DNA of 64,000 bases from Tillus elongatus (lineage: Eukaryota; Arthropoda; Insecta; Coleoptera; Cleridae). The stretch lies in contig OZ023265.1 of NCBI GenBank assembly GCA_964006375.1, forward strand, positions 151,742,047 to 151,806,046. Direction: 5' to 3'. Both the position numbers and the translations under genes were made by a program. Shown here one piece after another: positions 39,762 to 53,180 of this stretch. Each line of letters opens with the position of its first letter. Within the stretch, counting starts at the first letter, position 1. A model generated the notes under the pieces. The model made no database searches. It was not told the origin of the DNA and saw only the letters and a list, made by a program, of their open reading frames with translations.

Positions 39762-40292
39762 GAAAGGTACTTACCAAATTTGATCAAAATCGGCCAATAA
39801 CTAAAAAATTATCGGCCGATTTTGATCAAATCTGGTAAGTAGCCAATTTGCCAGTAGCTTGGATAAGTTCGTTAGCCAGGAAAATCTGTCCATTTGAAAT
39901 ACATTAAATAATGATTTGTTCTAATTAGACAGACGGATTCCCCGGTCAGTATCAGTTCTGAGCTGACCTTAAATGTATGGAATTTAGACCAAGAAATTAT
40001 TATATTTTTATTGTACACCTCAAATTTGAATAACTCAATTTGCTATTAACCTATAAGGTTCGTTGGCCAGGAAACTAGTTTTTTTCGGGAATATTTTAAG
40101 TTTATTTTCGACACATTTGTGTACATTTTCAAAAAGTAAAGTTATTGTTATGAAATATGGTACATTGTTTTTACTATATATGTTATACTGGTAACCAAAT
40201 TTGATGTCTGCTTTCTTAAAAAAACACATATTTGCTATTTAAAAGATTTTTATGAAAATTCACTATCATAACGCACTTGCTGCGTCCAGACT
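39541..40292 (-). mobile_element. REP1, internally deleted copy
   Basis: 3' block from 39541, TA tract, then only a short inverted duplication of the GGCCGATTTTGATC segment (about 39775-39850). About 115 unrelated bases follow, then the 320-bp 5' segment (40018-40292) with the GCGTCCAGAC end. Most of the body is gone. Confidence 0.7.
39670..39758. repeat. (TA)n tract inside REP1
   Basis: About 44 TA units at the fixed site in the deleted REP1 copy. Confidence 0.95.
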
Positions 40293-41124
40293 TTTTTTAT
40301 ATTTTCTTATTATTTGTTACATGTCCCATACATTCTATTTTTATTCTTGTCTTCACTTGATATGACGTGTAGCTTTTATTTATTGTATTCTCGTTGTTTG
40401 ATGCCCTTAAGTGCCTCAACTGTGTGTTTTGTACATAAAGTGACCAAATAAATCAAAACTAATCTAATTGATCTATAAAAATGTATTATTTTGCGTACTT
40501 ATTATCGTAATTAAGAGTGTCTGCCAAGTAAGGTGTATAATGACCCGAAGTAGATTTAAGAAGTATGAAATATTTTGAAGCAAAGGCATTTAAAACTGTA
40601 CATCCCTTTTTACTGGCGGTAGGTAATCCAACCAAAATATTTCTGGTATTTGTAATATTTCCCAGCTCAGGCGACACAAACTTTATTAACGTCTAAATAG
40701 CTGTCTCTGTAGGTACATACCATCAAATTATCTCTGGTTTTAACAAAACATGTCTCAAGTAATCGTAAATGATATAGTTTTATAAATTTTCACCAAAAAT
40801 GCTTGCTAAGTATTAAACCGATTAGTTCTTCTCTAAAATATTTTCAAAGCTAAGAACACAAGTCTTACTGGATTTTGGAGAATAGTTACCAATATTGACA
40901 TGACTTCTAACAAAAGTGGAGCAGTATTAGCTGTTTCAGTTCAGATACTACCAACCAGTTGCTTTATAAAATGTCTGGCATCTTTCGTTTCTTTATTTAC
41001 TACATGAATTATCTATACATATACTTGACAAAGAGCTTTTGTAGTTACCATTATGGTTCAACGTCAGCCAATAAAAGCTATAATATTTGCAGAATCATCA
41101 CTGTCAGTTTATTTCCTGTTATAT
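40293..41124. other. Unassigned AT-rich sequence
   Basis: No gene or family recognised. Confidence 0.45.
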
Positions 41125-41992
41125 ATGTTATATAATCCCCAATTTAGAAGCTGGAAGAAAATACATACTATGGATAAAACTCTCTCTCAGGGCTGCAACT
41201 AAATTCATCTGTTGCATTTACCGGTCACCTTCTGACAACAACTTTGTCCAGCTCTTTGACTACCTTTCTGAAAAAGCCGACCATCTGATTTGTGAATAGC
41301 CTTCCTCCGAGGCCACTATTCTTGGTGACTTCAATGTCCATAATAAGGAATGGCTAGGATCTTCAAAAACCGATCCACAAGGGAGAGCAGCGGAGGCCTT
41401 TGCAGTCCGCAATTCTTTAGCCAATATTGCTCAGCAACCTACTTACTTTCCTCGCATCCCAACACACAGCTCAAATCCCATGGATCTCCTTCTTACTACA
41501 AAACCTGAATGCTATAATACATCAGTCACCGCTCCCCCTGGGTCGCTCAGACCAGTGCATGGTCACGGCTTCCCGCGCAATGCAACCAGAGGTCACAAAA
41601 TCATCACACCCACGTATCGTTTGGCACTACAACTCCGTGAACTGGGACGGAAAGCGGGATTACTTTTCCTCATTTCCATGGGTGCCTGTCTGCTTCTCCC
41701 ATCCTGACCCCTCTGATATCTCACAAAACGCCACCGAAATTATCCAAGCTGGTATGGAATTATTTATTCTACGTACACAGAAAACCTCTTCAGCCACGCA
41801 AAAGCTCTGGTTCTCTAAATCATGTAATAAGGCCAGATTTGAAAAGGTCAAAGCTCACAAAACGCTTCTTCATAATCCCAGTCAAGAAAACCGTCAAGCA
41901 TTTAACGACGCAAGAAACCGCTATGTCCGCATTCTTTCTGGGGCAAAAAACTCGCTTAATAACCACATCAAAAACAAACTGCTTATTAGGCA
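41125..41992 (+). pseudogene. LINE family L1a (copy 4): endonuclease and linker
   Basis: Plus strand, shifting frames: FICCIYRSPSDNNFVQLFDY, ILGDFNVHNKEW (catalytic GDFN), SLANIAQQPTYFPRIPTHS, NPMDLLLTTKPECYNTSV, then a 196-codon frame through the linker (HPDPSDISQNATEIIQAGME, then KTLLHNPSQENRQAF and RNRYVRILSGAKN). It breaks off at about 41992 before the RT. Neither natural end is present, so this is a fragment. It shows about 25 more codons at the N-terminal side than copy 3. Confidence 0.85.
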
Positions 41993-42313
41993 AAAAACAG
42001 TATCAACGTTTCACTGATAACATTGTGTGCCTTTATGAATTTAGTCACAATAATTTTTACTTTTAACCTTATTTTCTAAATACAATGTGTCTATACATAC
42101 ACTACATCTATTCAGTTCAACCATATAAAAATATTTTTCTTAACCAAAACAAATTTATTATAAGTAAACCCAACGCATTGTTTTTTATTCTTTAGATACA
42201 CACTTTTAACTATACACTGCATTTAAATTTCAGGATGCATAAATTTTATATATATGACTCGTTTTTCCCCACAAAAAGGTTTCTATTTTTTAAGATTTAT
42301 TTGGTATTTATAG

Positions 42314-42314
<1 letters not shown>
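41993..42314. other. Unassigned AT-rich sequence
   Basis: Very AT-rich, no feature before the TA tract. Confidence 0.4.

Positions 42315-42381
<67 letters not shown>
42315..42381. repeat. (TA)n tract with REP1 3' remnant
   Basis: About 33 TA units. The next 80 bases (about 42405-42460) keep diverged REP1 3'-block landmarks (GCGCTCATTTCAAGAAG), so this is probably an old REP1 tail. Confidence 0.85.
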
Positions 42382-42383
<2 letters not shown>

Positions 42384-42511
42384 AATAAATTAACGGACGT
42401 TGCATATTAGTTCCAGGGGCCCTCATTTGCGCTCATTTCAAGAAGTTTTCCAAAAGTCTCACCATCGTTATCTCTCTGTCTCCCTATTAGTATCCTAAGT
42501 ATCCATAAGTA

Positions 42512-42540
42512 AGGTAAGTAACCTAAATATGGGCACCCCT
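42512..42540 (+). repeat. Left TIR of pogo-like element
   Basis: Pairs with 45233-45260 at about three-quarters of positions. The inner GGGCACCCC is identical. Confidence 0.75.
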
Positions 42541-42882
42541 AAGCATTATATCAATTAATAACTTTATCGATTAAGATTAAGCCAAAGAAAAAAAATGGTT
42601 TGCTCTTTAGGTCAGAACGAATACAAAATCATACACAGAATTTGAAAAATATGTCTTTATTCTGAAACAGTCACCCATAAAAAAATTAAATCAAGTGCCC
42701 ATATTAGGAGCATCAAGTTCTAATTATGGGCACCCTAAAAGAAACTTAAGAGAAATTAAATGATCCAGAAAATATAGTTATTAATAATTCTTATTAATCA
42801 AAAGAAAAACTTAAACACTTGTACATGAACTTGAACATTGTAAAAAAGCTTAAGTTAGATAACGAGTTAGATAACTTAAACT

Positions 42883-44742
42883 TCATTCACTCTCTTCGCA
42901 TGACGGGCACCTAAAAAAGGGTATGACATCTTTGGCCATCAGCCCACAGCACTCTTCATGAACCCAAGTCTGGCAAACAGTACACTGCCTCATGTCTTCT
43001 TGTTTATCTTCTTTACAAAGGGGGCAGTACCATGATTCCTTTCGAGGAGTTGCAACGCCACTGCACGTAGCTCTATCTAAATTGGCTGTTTGTTGTTTGG
43101 ACTGAGGCGCTCTTTTTTTGGCAATTGATGGTTCCTTTTGACTTAACTTCTTCTCCGCAAACAACCATTTAACAACTTTGACAGCTCGATAGTTTATTGC
43201 CTTTTTGGGTGGTGCTTTAGACTTGGCAGGTAGTTCTGGTGTTTTCAATATTTCAGTAAACGATCTAGACTTGTTAGCCTCCAACTCTTCGTCCGATGAT
43301 TCACTGGTTTCAGAAGTCGAAGATTCGGATGGTTGCCATTCATTTTCATCGTCAGAACTGTCGTCATCTGAGACACGTCGAAGCCGTTTTTGTTTTTGAC
43401 GAGGATTGTTAGTTGAAACCCTTGGAGTAGATGTACTGGGACCATCAACCTCTTGTTTTCTTGTTAATTCTGAAGCCATCGTTTGTTGGACAGGATTAGG
43501 ACTACTAGGAATTGTAGTTGCAGGGGAATTTGCATTGTTTTGGTTCTCTAGGGGTCTCTCTGACAGTGTTGAAGGTGCAAATGCCGTTTCTGGAATAATC
43601 GTCGGGTCAAAAGGGTATATACCAGTTGCTCGAAATCCTGCAGACACGTTTGAAGGGGTTGTTGCCTTTGGCCAAACTTTTGAAAATACATTACCAAAAC
43701 TAGATTTTGTTAATTTTCTACCAGGATTAAGACTCCAATACCTCTGCAATTCATCGTCCCAGTGGTATTCAAAAGAACGAAATACCGATTTGTCCATTGG
43801 CTGCAATTCATGCGTGCAGTTACTCGGAAGGCATAACAATGTGATTTCATGAGTGTCTGCAGCCTCAACAATATTTGCATCGAGATGGGATTTTGCTCCA
43901 TCAAAAATCAGAAGGACTTTTCCAGGAGGTTTGTATTGTGCAAAATGTGCAATCCATTTAACAAAAGTATCACAAGTCATGCTGCCTTTTGCAGTCATGA
44001 ATGCTTTGCACCCAGGTGGTAAATTATCTGAAAATTCAGGTTTATTTCTCTGGCCTTTAAACAAAACAACAGGTGGAATTATCTGACCAATAGCATTTCC
44101 ACAAGACACAACAGTCACATTTTCGGCATGTTCTGGTGCCACAAAGGGTACCCGTTTAATTCCTTTGCGAGTTAAAATTACAGGTTCCTTATGAATTGTT
44201 AATTGGCACCCTTTTTCGTCCATATTAAAAATAAGCTGAGGTTTATCCATAACGTCTAACTCGGCCATCACAGTCCTTAATGTCTTGAAATAATCCTCAA
44301 CAATAAATCTGTTTAGTTTTGCAGCTCGTGCTGGATTAACGTTTTGAGATTTTCGGCGAGCAACCTCAGGATGTCTTCTTAAAAATAATTTAAGCCATTT
44401 TCTACCAACCATTGAAGAATTATGTTTTGTAGGTGGAAAGGGGACGTTGTTTTCGCTGCAGAACGTGTAAACACTTCTTCTTAAAATTTTAGATGTAAGG
44501 GGCATTCCTATCTCAGCAAGTCTAAATATTCGAGAACACAACTCGGTTTCCTGGGCGTCAGTTAAAAAAGATTTTCGACCCAGCCGTTTAACTGTATTAC
44601 CACTCCAAGCATGGCGTTGCAAAGTACTTCGTGGAATATTAAAATTAATTGCTGCACGTTTTATCTTCATTCCTCCTTGAATTGCAGCAACTGCTGCTTT
44701 GAGGGAGTCAGAACTCCACTGAGCTCGCTTTTGTGGAGACAT
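42883..44742 (-). CDS. Pogo-like transposase with C-terminal PHD finger, 619 aa, intact
   Basis: Predicted DNA transposase that would bind the element ends and catalyse cut-and-paste transposition in the nucleus. Residues about 6-45 form a psq/Brinker-type helix-turn-helix (AAVAAIQGGMKIKRAAINFN). About 57-150 is a CENP-B-type second DNA-binding domain. The DDE_1 catalytic core has D175 (FNMDEKG), D281 (IFDGAKSH) and D317 (LQPMDKSVF), giving DD35D spacing. Residues about 440-490 are acidic and serine-rich. Residues 571-619 form a PHD finger with C573, C576, C587, C590, H595, C598, C612 and C615 (C4HC3). The start is the first ATG and is preceded by an in-element leader. A possible AATAAA on the minus strand lies near 42656. 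There is no stop, frameshift or missing catalytic residue over the full length, which is exceptional in this window. The PHD fusion occurs in a known branch of animal pogo/Tigger-like proteins; it may bind histone H3 tails. Confidence 0.92.
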   Translation of the reverse strand: MSPQKRAQWSSDSLKAAVAAIQGGMKIKRAAINFNIPRSTLQRHAWSGNTVKRLGRKSFLTDAQETELCSRIFRLAEIGMPLTSKILRRSVYTFCSENNVPFPPTKHNSSMVGRKWLKLFLRRHPEVARRKSQNVNPARAAKLNRFIVEDYFKTLRTVMAELDVMDKPQLIFNMDEKGCQLTIHKEPVILTRKGIKRVPFVAPEHAENVTVVSCGNAIGQIIPPVVLFKGQRNKPEFSDNLPPGCKAFMTAKGSMTCDTFVKWIAHFAQYKPPGKVLLIFDGAKSHLDANIVEAADTHEITLLCLPSNCTHELQPMDKSVFRSFEYHWDDELQRYWSLNPGRKLTKSSFGNVFSKVWPKATTPSNVSAGFRATGIYPFDPTIIPETAFAPSTLSERPLENQNNANSPATTIPSSPNPVQQTMASELTRKQEVDGPSTSTPRVSTNNPRQKQKRLRRVSDDDSSDDENEWQPSESSTSETSESSDEELEANKSRSFTEILKTPELPAKSKAPPKKAINYRAVKVVKWLFAEKKLSQKEPSIAKKRAPQSKQQTANLDRATCSGVATPRKESWYCPLCKEDKQEDMRQCTVCQTWVHEECCGLMAKDVIPFFRCPSCEESE

Positions 44743-44890
44743 ATTCTGAAAAATAACATCGTGTTAGATAAAACATAACCAAACGTCAGCAAAAGGTATG
44801 TCCCAAATATGGGCACAGCATGTGTTCTAAATATGGGCACTGCCCATATTTGGCAGTCACTCTAGTGCCCATATTTGGGACATGCCATTT
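44743..44890 (-). promoter_or_regulatory. Transposase upstream region with clustered subterminal repeats
   Basis: Directly upstream of the transposase start lie CCAAATATGG (about 44803), AAATATGGGCAC (44829) and two inverted CCCATATTTGG copies (about 44843 and 44878). They probably bind the transposase. The ten-base cores also fit the CArG box consensus CC(A/T)6GG bound by SRF/MEF-type MADS factors, which may be coincidental. Confidence 0.5.
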
Positions 44891-45232
44891 TCTACAAGTT
44901 TTGAAACACATTTTCATAATACGGAAGTAAACCTAAATATCTATTGTACAGTCTCAAAGTACAGTTCCTCAGCTTCAATTTTATATATAGTAACAATTAA
45001 TTTCGCTACATTTTCTTTACAAAATGAAATAAAATCTACTTACCGAAAACTACAACCTCACTTTCCACATTCGACGACTTCTGACTAGAAACACCCGGTG
45101 GCGCCCTCTATCGACTAATGGCCGAATTTTGATTATGACTGAAGTTGTACGAGATACCTGTAATGCATATGCTGCCATCTTTTATTAAAATTGGTTACAA
45201 ACAGTATTTATTCACTAGTGCCCGTATTTGGG

Positions 45233-45260
45233 GGGGTGCCCATACTTGGTTAAGGTACCT
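45233..45260 (-). repeat. Right TIR of pogo-like element
   Basis: Inverted partner of 42512-42540. It is followed by TA at 45261-45262. Confidence 0.75.
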
Positions 45261-45262
45261 TA

Positions 45263-47659
<2,397 letters not shown>

Positions 47660-47704
47660 CAAGCACTTGTTCTCTAAGTTAGGGCAAGAACAAACAACCA
47701 GTTA

Positions 47705-48850
47705 TGCTAATATGCTAACTCCGGGGAATATGGCGGATGAGGAAACAATTCATAGCCCAATTTGTGCAATTTCGCCATGGAGATTACACATGTATGCACC
47801 CTTGCATTGTCTTGATGGAAAATAACTTTTTTCTTGGCCAAATGCGTCGTTTTTTCTTCAAATCGTCATTGAATCGGTCCAATGAGTTGGTACAGTATTC
47901 GTCAATAATTATTCTTCCCTTTGAAGATAATCAATGTGGTTTATTTACTTATTTTTTACTTATTTATTTCTGACATAAATTTTACAAGGTACAATACAAA
48001 TAAGCTTAGGCTTGTGGCTGTATTAAATGTACAATTTTAAAGCTTAGTATCTAACATAATATTTTCATCCAAAGTCGTGTTTAAAAACTGTGAGATTTGA
48101 CAGTATAATTGTAATTTATTCTCACTCCTCCCCAGTATAGTTCCGTCAGTGGCTAACACTTCCAGTTTTGTTAAACTATATCTCCTTTCTTGTTAAGCAA
48201 TTTCCATACTATTTTGTTAACGAAAACACAGTGTAATTTTAAATTTTCTTTTCACTTAAATTTTGAAGCTTCTCTTTTTGACAGACAAAAAAAAATTATA
48301 CCGCGTGCATTCCAAAAAACAGTCGCCATGACTTTATTGGCTGACAAACCCACCATGGCCTTCTTCGGCGCCAATTCACACGAAGAAACCCACTGTTTTA
48401 ACGGCTGTTTGGTCTCTGGTGTGTTGTGGTGAATCCATGTTTCGTCCACGGTTACGAAACGGCGCAAAAACTCGTCCCTATTGCGGTTGAACAACGCCAA
48501 GCACTCATTCGAAGTTGTCACACGATTGCGTTTGTGGTCGATTCTGAGCAAACCCGGCACCCATCTTGTGGATAGCCACTGAGCCATGTGATATACCTTT
48601 GGCTTCCACAATGTCCCGCACTTTCAATCTCCGATCGGCCAACACCATATCGTGAATTTTTCAATTGTTTCGGGTGTAGCGACCTCAACTGGGCGTCCAG
48701 AACGTTCGGCGTCATTTATGCTTGTACGGTCGCAACGAAATTCTGTCAACCCCTTTTTTTACCATGGAAATTGATGGTGCAGAGTCCCCATAGTATCATT
48801 GTATTAGCCTTGGTTTAAGTGATCGTTTTTTCCGCAAAAAATAATGTTGG
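47705..48850 (-). pseudogene. Mariner transposase, interrupted
   Basis: Minus strand, 5' to 3': YYGDSAPSISMVKK (about 48790), EFRCDRTSINDAERSGRPVE, TPETIEKF (about 48670), then a 119-codon frame with WLSTRWVPGLLRIDHKRN, VDETWIHHNTPETK (first catalytic aspartate), KAMVGLSANKVMATVFW and ARGII. About 340 bp of foreign sequence then intervene (48290-47945), after which the gene resumes with FHQDNARVHTCVISMAKLHK (second aspartate) and PHPPYSPELA. The last part, with the third aspartate, is lost at about 47705. Several frameshifts. A different lineage from the mariner at 16680. Confidence 0.85.
47945..48290. other. Insertion inside the mariner pseudogene
   Basis: Separates the WNARGII and FHQDNA parts of the mariner. 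The AT-rich sequence with ACTTATTTATTTCTGACATA near one end looks like a retroelement 3' end. No coding sequence, and no clear target duplication. Confidence 0.45.
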
Positions 48851-49284
48851 ATGAGCACACGAAATTCACTTTTTTTTATTTTCGTTATAACTCAAAAGGT
48901 TGTCTGCTTTGACTGGCTATCCAGCACAAAGTAAATGACGCAGCTTGTTCAAAATTTGACAGAAGTCAACTGGCAGATGCTTGTTGACAGGACCAGTGTT
49001 GCCGTTTCTGTGAAGAGGCGGGAAATTCAAAAAGTCACGCACTGATTGACCCGCCCTCGTACTTTTATATTATATCTTTTCTCAGTCAGTTGAAACACTG
49101 TTTTTCATTTTGTCACCAGAATTTCCTAAAAGCTCCACTGTTAATTCATATACACCAGAAATTTTTCCTCGTCTAACTCCTTTAAGGGCTTTCTCAAATT
49201 ATTCATTTAAAATAGGCTACCCAGAACATCTGGGCTTTTTATTCCTATTTCCTACCTATACTTATTTCATTTCGGTTTTAACAA
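48851..49284. other. Unassigned sequence
   Basis: Probably includes the mariner 5' end, but I cannot find a clean inverted terminal repeat. No gene. Confidence 0.35.
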
Positions 49285-49540
49285 CCGAGGTTCTGGATTG
49301 TATTTGAGCAAGTTGAATGTCTGCACGTTCCGCCCTTCGGAGGGGGCGTAAAGCTGTCGGTCCCGTGTCCATGCGATGTTGGACACGTTAAAGATCCCTA
49401 CCCTCCTTACAGAAAGGCAGGGGTTCGGCAAAATTTCTAGGATAGTGAGGTGAAACTGCTCCATGGCGTCGGTGATTGGCCATAGTCGCGGAAATGGGCC
49501 GACCTTAAAGAAACAAAACACACACACACACACACACATT
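49285..49540 (+). mobile_element. tRNA-derived SINE, 5'-truncated
   Basis: Matches the body and (AC)n tail of the SINE at 29860 from ACCGAGGTTCTGG onward, with a handful of differences. The tRNA-like head with A and B boxes is missing, so it could not be transcribed by polymerase III from its own promoter. Confidence 0.8.
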
Positions 49541-50224
49541 TGGGTTTTATAATTATGTACGTTTATTTATGGAACAGCCCCTGTCTTATTTATAAACGCA
49601 TGCTGAAAATTCAGTAAAACCCCATTAAATAGAATGTAGTCTCGGGAAAGGAAAGCAATGTTTCATATTTCAAAATTTAGCAAGATGAGCAAAGACTGGT
49701 TTGGAGGTAACATATTTTAGTGGTAATTTTCCTTGAAAGGAAACTAATTATACATGATGGTATTATAATCAAATTTCTTTTCTGTGATGTAATAGGAAAT
49801 TGATTCTCAGGTAAAGGTTATGCCTACAGGTAATGAACGGTTAGCGGTTACCTGATAATACGGCCAATAGCTATAGATCGAATTAAAGCAGGTTGATGTT
49901 ATTGTGAAGGTCACATTTAATAGGTGAAGTCTGATTAACTGAAAGTTTACTACATTGTGTGAAGATTGAGAGCGCTGGGTAAGGACCAGATTATATAATT
50001 ACTTACATTTAGATATTGCAAAATGGTGTTAATTGATTTTGAATCATTAATCATATCGTATTAGATTTGTAACTAAAAACTAAGAGTGTTTTAAAACATT
50101 ACAAGGATTAACGCCATGGATGTACGTTTCGTTTAATACTGTTCAATTTTTTTCGTTAGCATATGCAGTAAATAGCAAAAGTTTAGAGGCAAATCTTTAC
50201 TGCAAGCTAATATACTTTAAGCAA
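49541..50224. other. Unassigned AT-rich sequence
   Basis: No gene or repeat recognised. Confidence 0.45.
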
Positions 50225-50391
50225 ATTTTTGTAGAAAAAATTCGCCATAAAGGAGATCCTGACTTGAATTTTGGACAAATTTTTAGTGAATCTTTATTTT
50301 TAAAAAATTCACTAATTGAGAGGTATCGATGGTGAAACTTTGCAATTTTTTTTTTCAAATGAGCGCGAATTTGGACATTCGATTTTTAGAT

Positions 50392-50487
<96 letters not shown>

Positions 50488-50745
50488 ATGCATATGTATA
50501 TGTATCCAACCGATAACTCAAAAGGTTATTAACCGATTTTAATGAAACTAGGCAATAATTTGGATGTATTCGTTATCCAGTAAAATTGGATAACGTTTTC
50601 CGAGAACATTTTGAGTTTCCTTTCGAAAAAAAAATTTCTCCGAAAATTACAAAGCTATTTAGATAAAACTTGGTGGACATATTACTTTGGGAAAGGCCTA
50701 ACTATGTACAAAAATTCAACTTTCTAGGTTTACAGAAAATTGAGC
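50225..50745 (-). mobile_element. REP1 3' half, plus a second 3' end fragment
   Basis: 50225-50282 is a diverged REP1 3' end without hairpin. A second 3' end with hairpin (50283-50325) follows, then TA/TG tract and body to about 50745. The body is more diverged than in other copies. Confidence 0.65.
50395..50488. repeat. (TA)n(TG)n compound tract in REP1
   Basis: About 33 TA units followed by about 13 TG units at the fixed site. Confidence 0.95.
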
Positions 50746-51104
50746 TATTCAAATTTGAAACATTTATATTTAATATCACCGCGTTTTATTGACAATGGTA
50801 AAAACTGGTTTATAGGTATAGGAGATCTAGTATGTTCGTTACCTAGCAACAGAACATTTGATATTGCGCAGGTCAGTTACACGTTGTAACTGACGTTTAT
50901 CGTTTATTATTAGATCATTTATCTGTTTTCAATTTCAGTTGACAAATTATTTGTGTTATTTGGGAATTTTAATATACAAGTGGAAATTATTCCTTTACGA
51001 TTTTATTAGTGTTAGTGGGTCGACTAAACAGTGTGTGTTATGTTTTTCAACACATAAAGGATCGAAGTTTTACAAAAAGGGCTGATATGCAACAGGTTAA
51101 TTAT
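50746..51104. other. Unassigned sequence
   Basis: No gene. A GTTACACGTTGTAAC palindrome lies near 50876-50890. Confidence 0.4.
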
Positions 51105-51782
51105 TTTCTTTCTGAAGCTTTGGCGGTAGTTTTAGTTAAGTTTATGGTTTAACGGTCCATAATTTTTAACTACTTTTCGTACAAAAAATTCGCTAATGAG
51201 GAGACCGAGACTTTAGAATTTTAAAAAGATTTCTTCAAATGAGCGCAAACTAGGCCCCTAGAATCCATATCCGGGATTACGTTCAGTTTTTATCTGTTTA
51301 CTTATATACAGGGTGACGCATTTCTACAGTAAAGCTCAATATAATTATTATTATACAAGAGACGAGAAAAAATTGTATAAGTTAATTATAGGGTGTCCTA
51401 AGCTGCATCTTATCAAATTATTTCGACAATCACAGATTGGCCCATAAGTCGTTGATGATCCCTACAATTATTTTGTTGCATTTTTTATCGAAATATGTTT
51501 GTAAGAAAAAAATCGAGACGCAGTAAGTGCGTCTTGGTAGCAAATTTTCATAAAATGCTTCAAATTTCAATAACTCAATTTGCTACCTAAGGTTTGTTGG
51601 CTAGAAAACCAACATTTAAAGTTTATTGTCAGAAATTTTTTGATAAAATATGGCACATTGTTTCTACTATATAGGTTATACCGGTAACCAAATTAATGAC
51701 TGCTTGCATTAAAAAGAGACATTTGCTATTCAAAGCATTTTTATGAAAATTCACTTCCATAACGCACTTGCTGCGTCCAGAC
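51105..51782 (-). mobile_element. REP1, extra-3'-block subfamily, truncated
   Basis: On the minus strand: complete 5' end (GTCTGGACGCAG at 51782), 320-bp segment, part of the body, then the same extra 3' block as the 46555 copy and the start of the resumed body (GGACCGTTAAACC). It breaks off near 51105. No TA tract. Confidence 0.7.
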
Positions 51783-52565
51783 TTTTTTCAAATGGGCATG
51801 AACTAGGTCTCCTAAGACCCCAAACCCGGGGTCAGTTTTCATTTTTATATGTGGCACGACGATAACTTAAAACATAATAAACCGCTTTTAATAAAACACG
51901 CGGGTTTCTTTGGTGAATGGCTTGGACAAATTCTTTAGCCAGAAAAATCCCACAAGTTTTCCGGGATTCTGGGTTTTCTTTCGGAAAATGTTTGTATGTT
52001 TGAAAATAGCAACAATATTTTAACCAAATCTAATACGCAACTTGTCTATATATAGCGTAAACAAAAATTTAGCTCTCTAGCTTTAATGTAAAAAAGTTAT
52101 AAACATTTAAAGGAAAAAAGATTTTGTCACACTGGAGGTTAGGGTGGCCCATAAGTCGTTGGTGATACTTTTTTTTTTTAGTCGAACACGCCTTATGTTA
52201 TTGCATTTTTGCATTTTCCATCGAAATATAATGCATGTTTGTAAGAAAAGAAATTTGGGACGCGGAAAGTGCGTTATGGTAGCGAATTTTGATTAAATGC
52301 TTCACATCAGAGCTCAATTTGCTATTAATCTATAAGGTTGACCAAGAAACAAGTTTTTTCGAGAACACTTTAAGTTTACTTTCGGAAATTTTTGTACATT
52401 TTCAGGCAATAATGTTTTTCTGAAGAAACATGGCACATTGTTTTTACTATATACGGTATACTGGTAACCAAATTTGATGCCTGCTTTCTTAAAAAAACAC
52501 ACATATTTGCTATTACAAATATTTTATGAAAATTCACTACCCTAACGAACTTGCTGCGTCCAGAC
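51783..52565 (-). mobile_element. REP1 copy without a TA expansion
   Basis: Runs from a partial 3' block (51790-51845) to the 5' end CAGACT at 52565. At the site where others have a TA tract there is only TTTTATATGTGGC. The middle of the body is shortened. The inner inverted repeat is at about 52258-52295. Confidence 0.7.
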
Positions 52566-53180
52566 TTTTTATTTATTATCTTTTATTCACACGGTGAAAT
52601 TTATATATGTACCTCCATATTTTCGATAGCTTCTATGCCAAGTAAATTAGGTCTGTTAAACGCAGACGTGCTTTTATTCCAACTTTGTACTCATCGAATT
52701 CTCTAAATGAACTAATGGATTATTGATTAGGTAATTCTTCTTTTGCCACGAATCTGATAAAATATTGGGTAAACCTACCACGATCTGATATTGGCTGACT
52801 TGCGAAGTGTTCTTTGTTCACAGCGATTCATTTTTTTAGCATACAAAAAACTCTGCAGCTAATTGAGTATCATAGCCTGTATTAGACGTTAAATTAGAGA
52901 GCGCTTTTTGTAGCTATAGTAAAAAAAGCACAGTAAACGAGGAGGTATTGTAAGTAGTTAGTCTATAATAGAAAACACTATTTTTTTAAACAAAATTTTA
53001 TATATTCAACGTAATCTCCTCTGACTTACTATACACCTAGGAGAACGTTCATAAATCGGTGCTAAACCCCGTTAAAAAATATTTATTTGTATTTGTTTCT
53101 AATTCTGGTCATCCTGCATCTAGTCTTACGTATCTACATACAGGTTGGCCACCTGAAAAAGACATAGGCGTGTTTCAGGG
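52566..53180. other. Unassigned AT-rich sequence
   Basis: No gene or repeat recognised. Confidence 0.4.

Larger units (their letters stand above)
42512..45260 (-). mobile_element. Complete pogo-like DNA transposon
   Basis: A 2749-bp element bounded by imperfect 28-bp terminal inverted repeats: AGGTAAGTAACC at 42512 and, reversed, AGGTACCTTAACC at 45260, both leading into ATGGGCACCCC. A TA dinucleotide flanks each end (42510-42511 and 45261-45262), the target duplication of the Tc1/mariner/pogo superfamily. Inside is one uninterrupted transposase gene. Many subterminal copies of CCAAATATGGGCAC-like motifs lie near both ends (about 42694 and 42724 on the left; 44803, 44828, 44841, 44874 and 45218 on the right). 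It looks complete and perhaps still mobile. Confidence 0.85.

Noticed and set aside
48252..48611. SETMAR-like domesticated mariner gene
   Set aside because: No SET domain is nearby, the gene is split by an insertion, and the third catalytic residue is lost.
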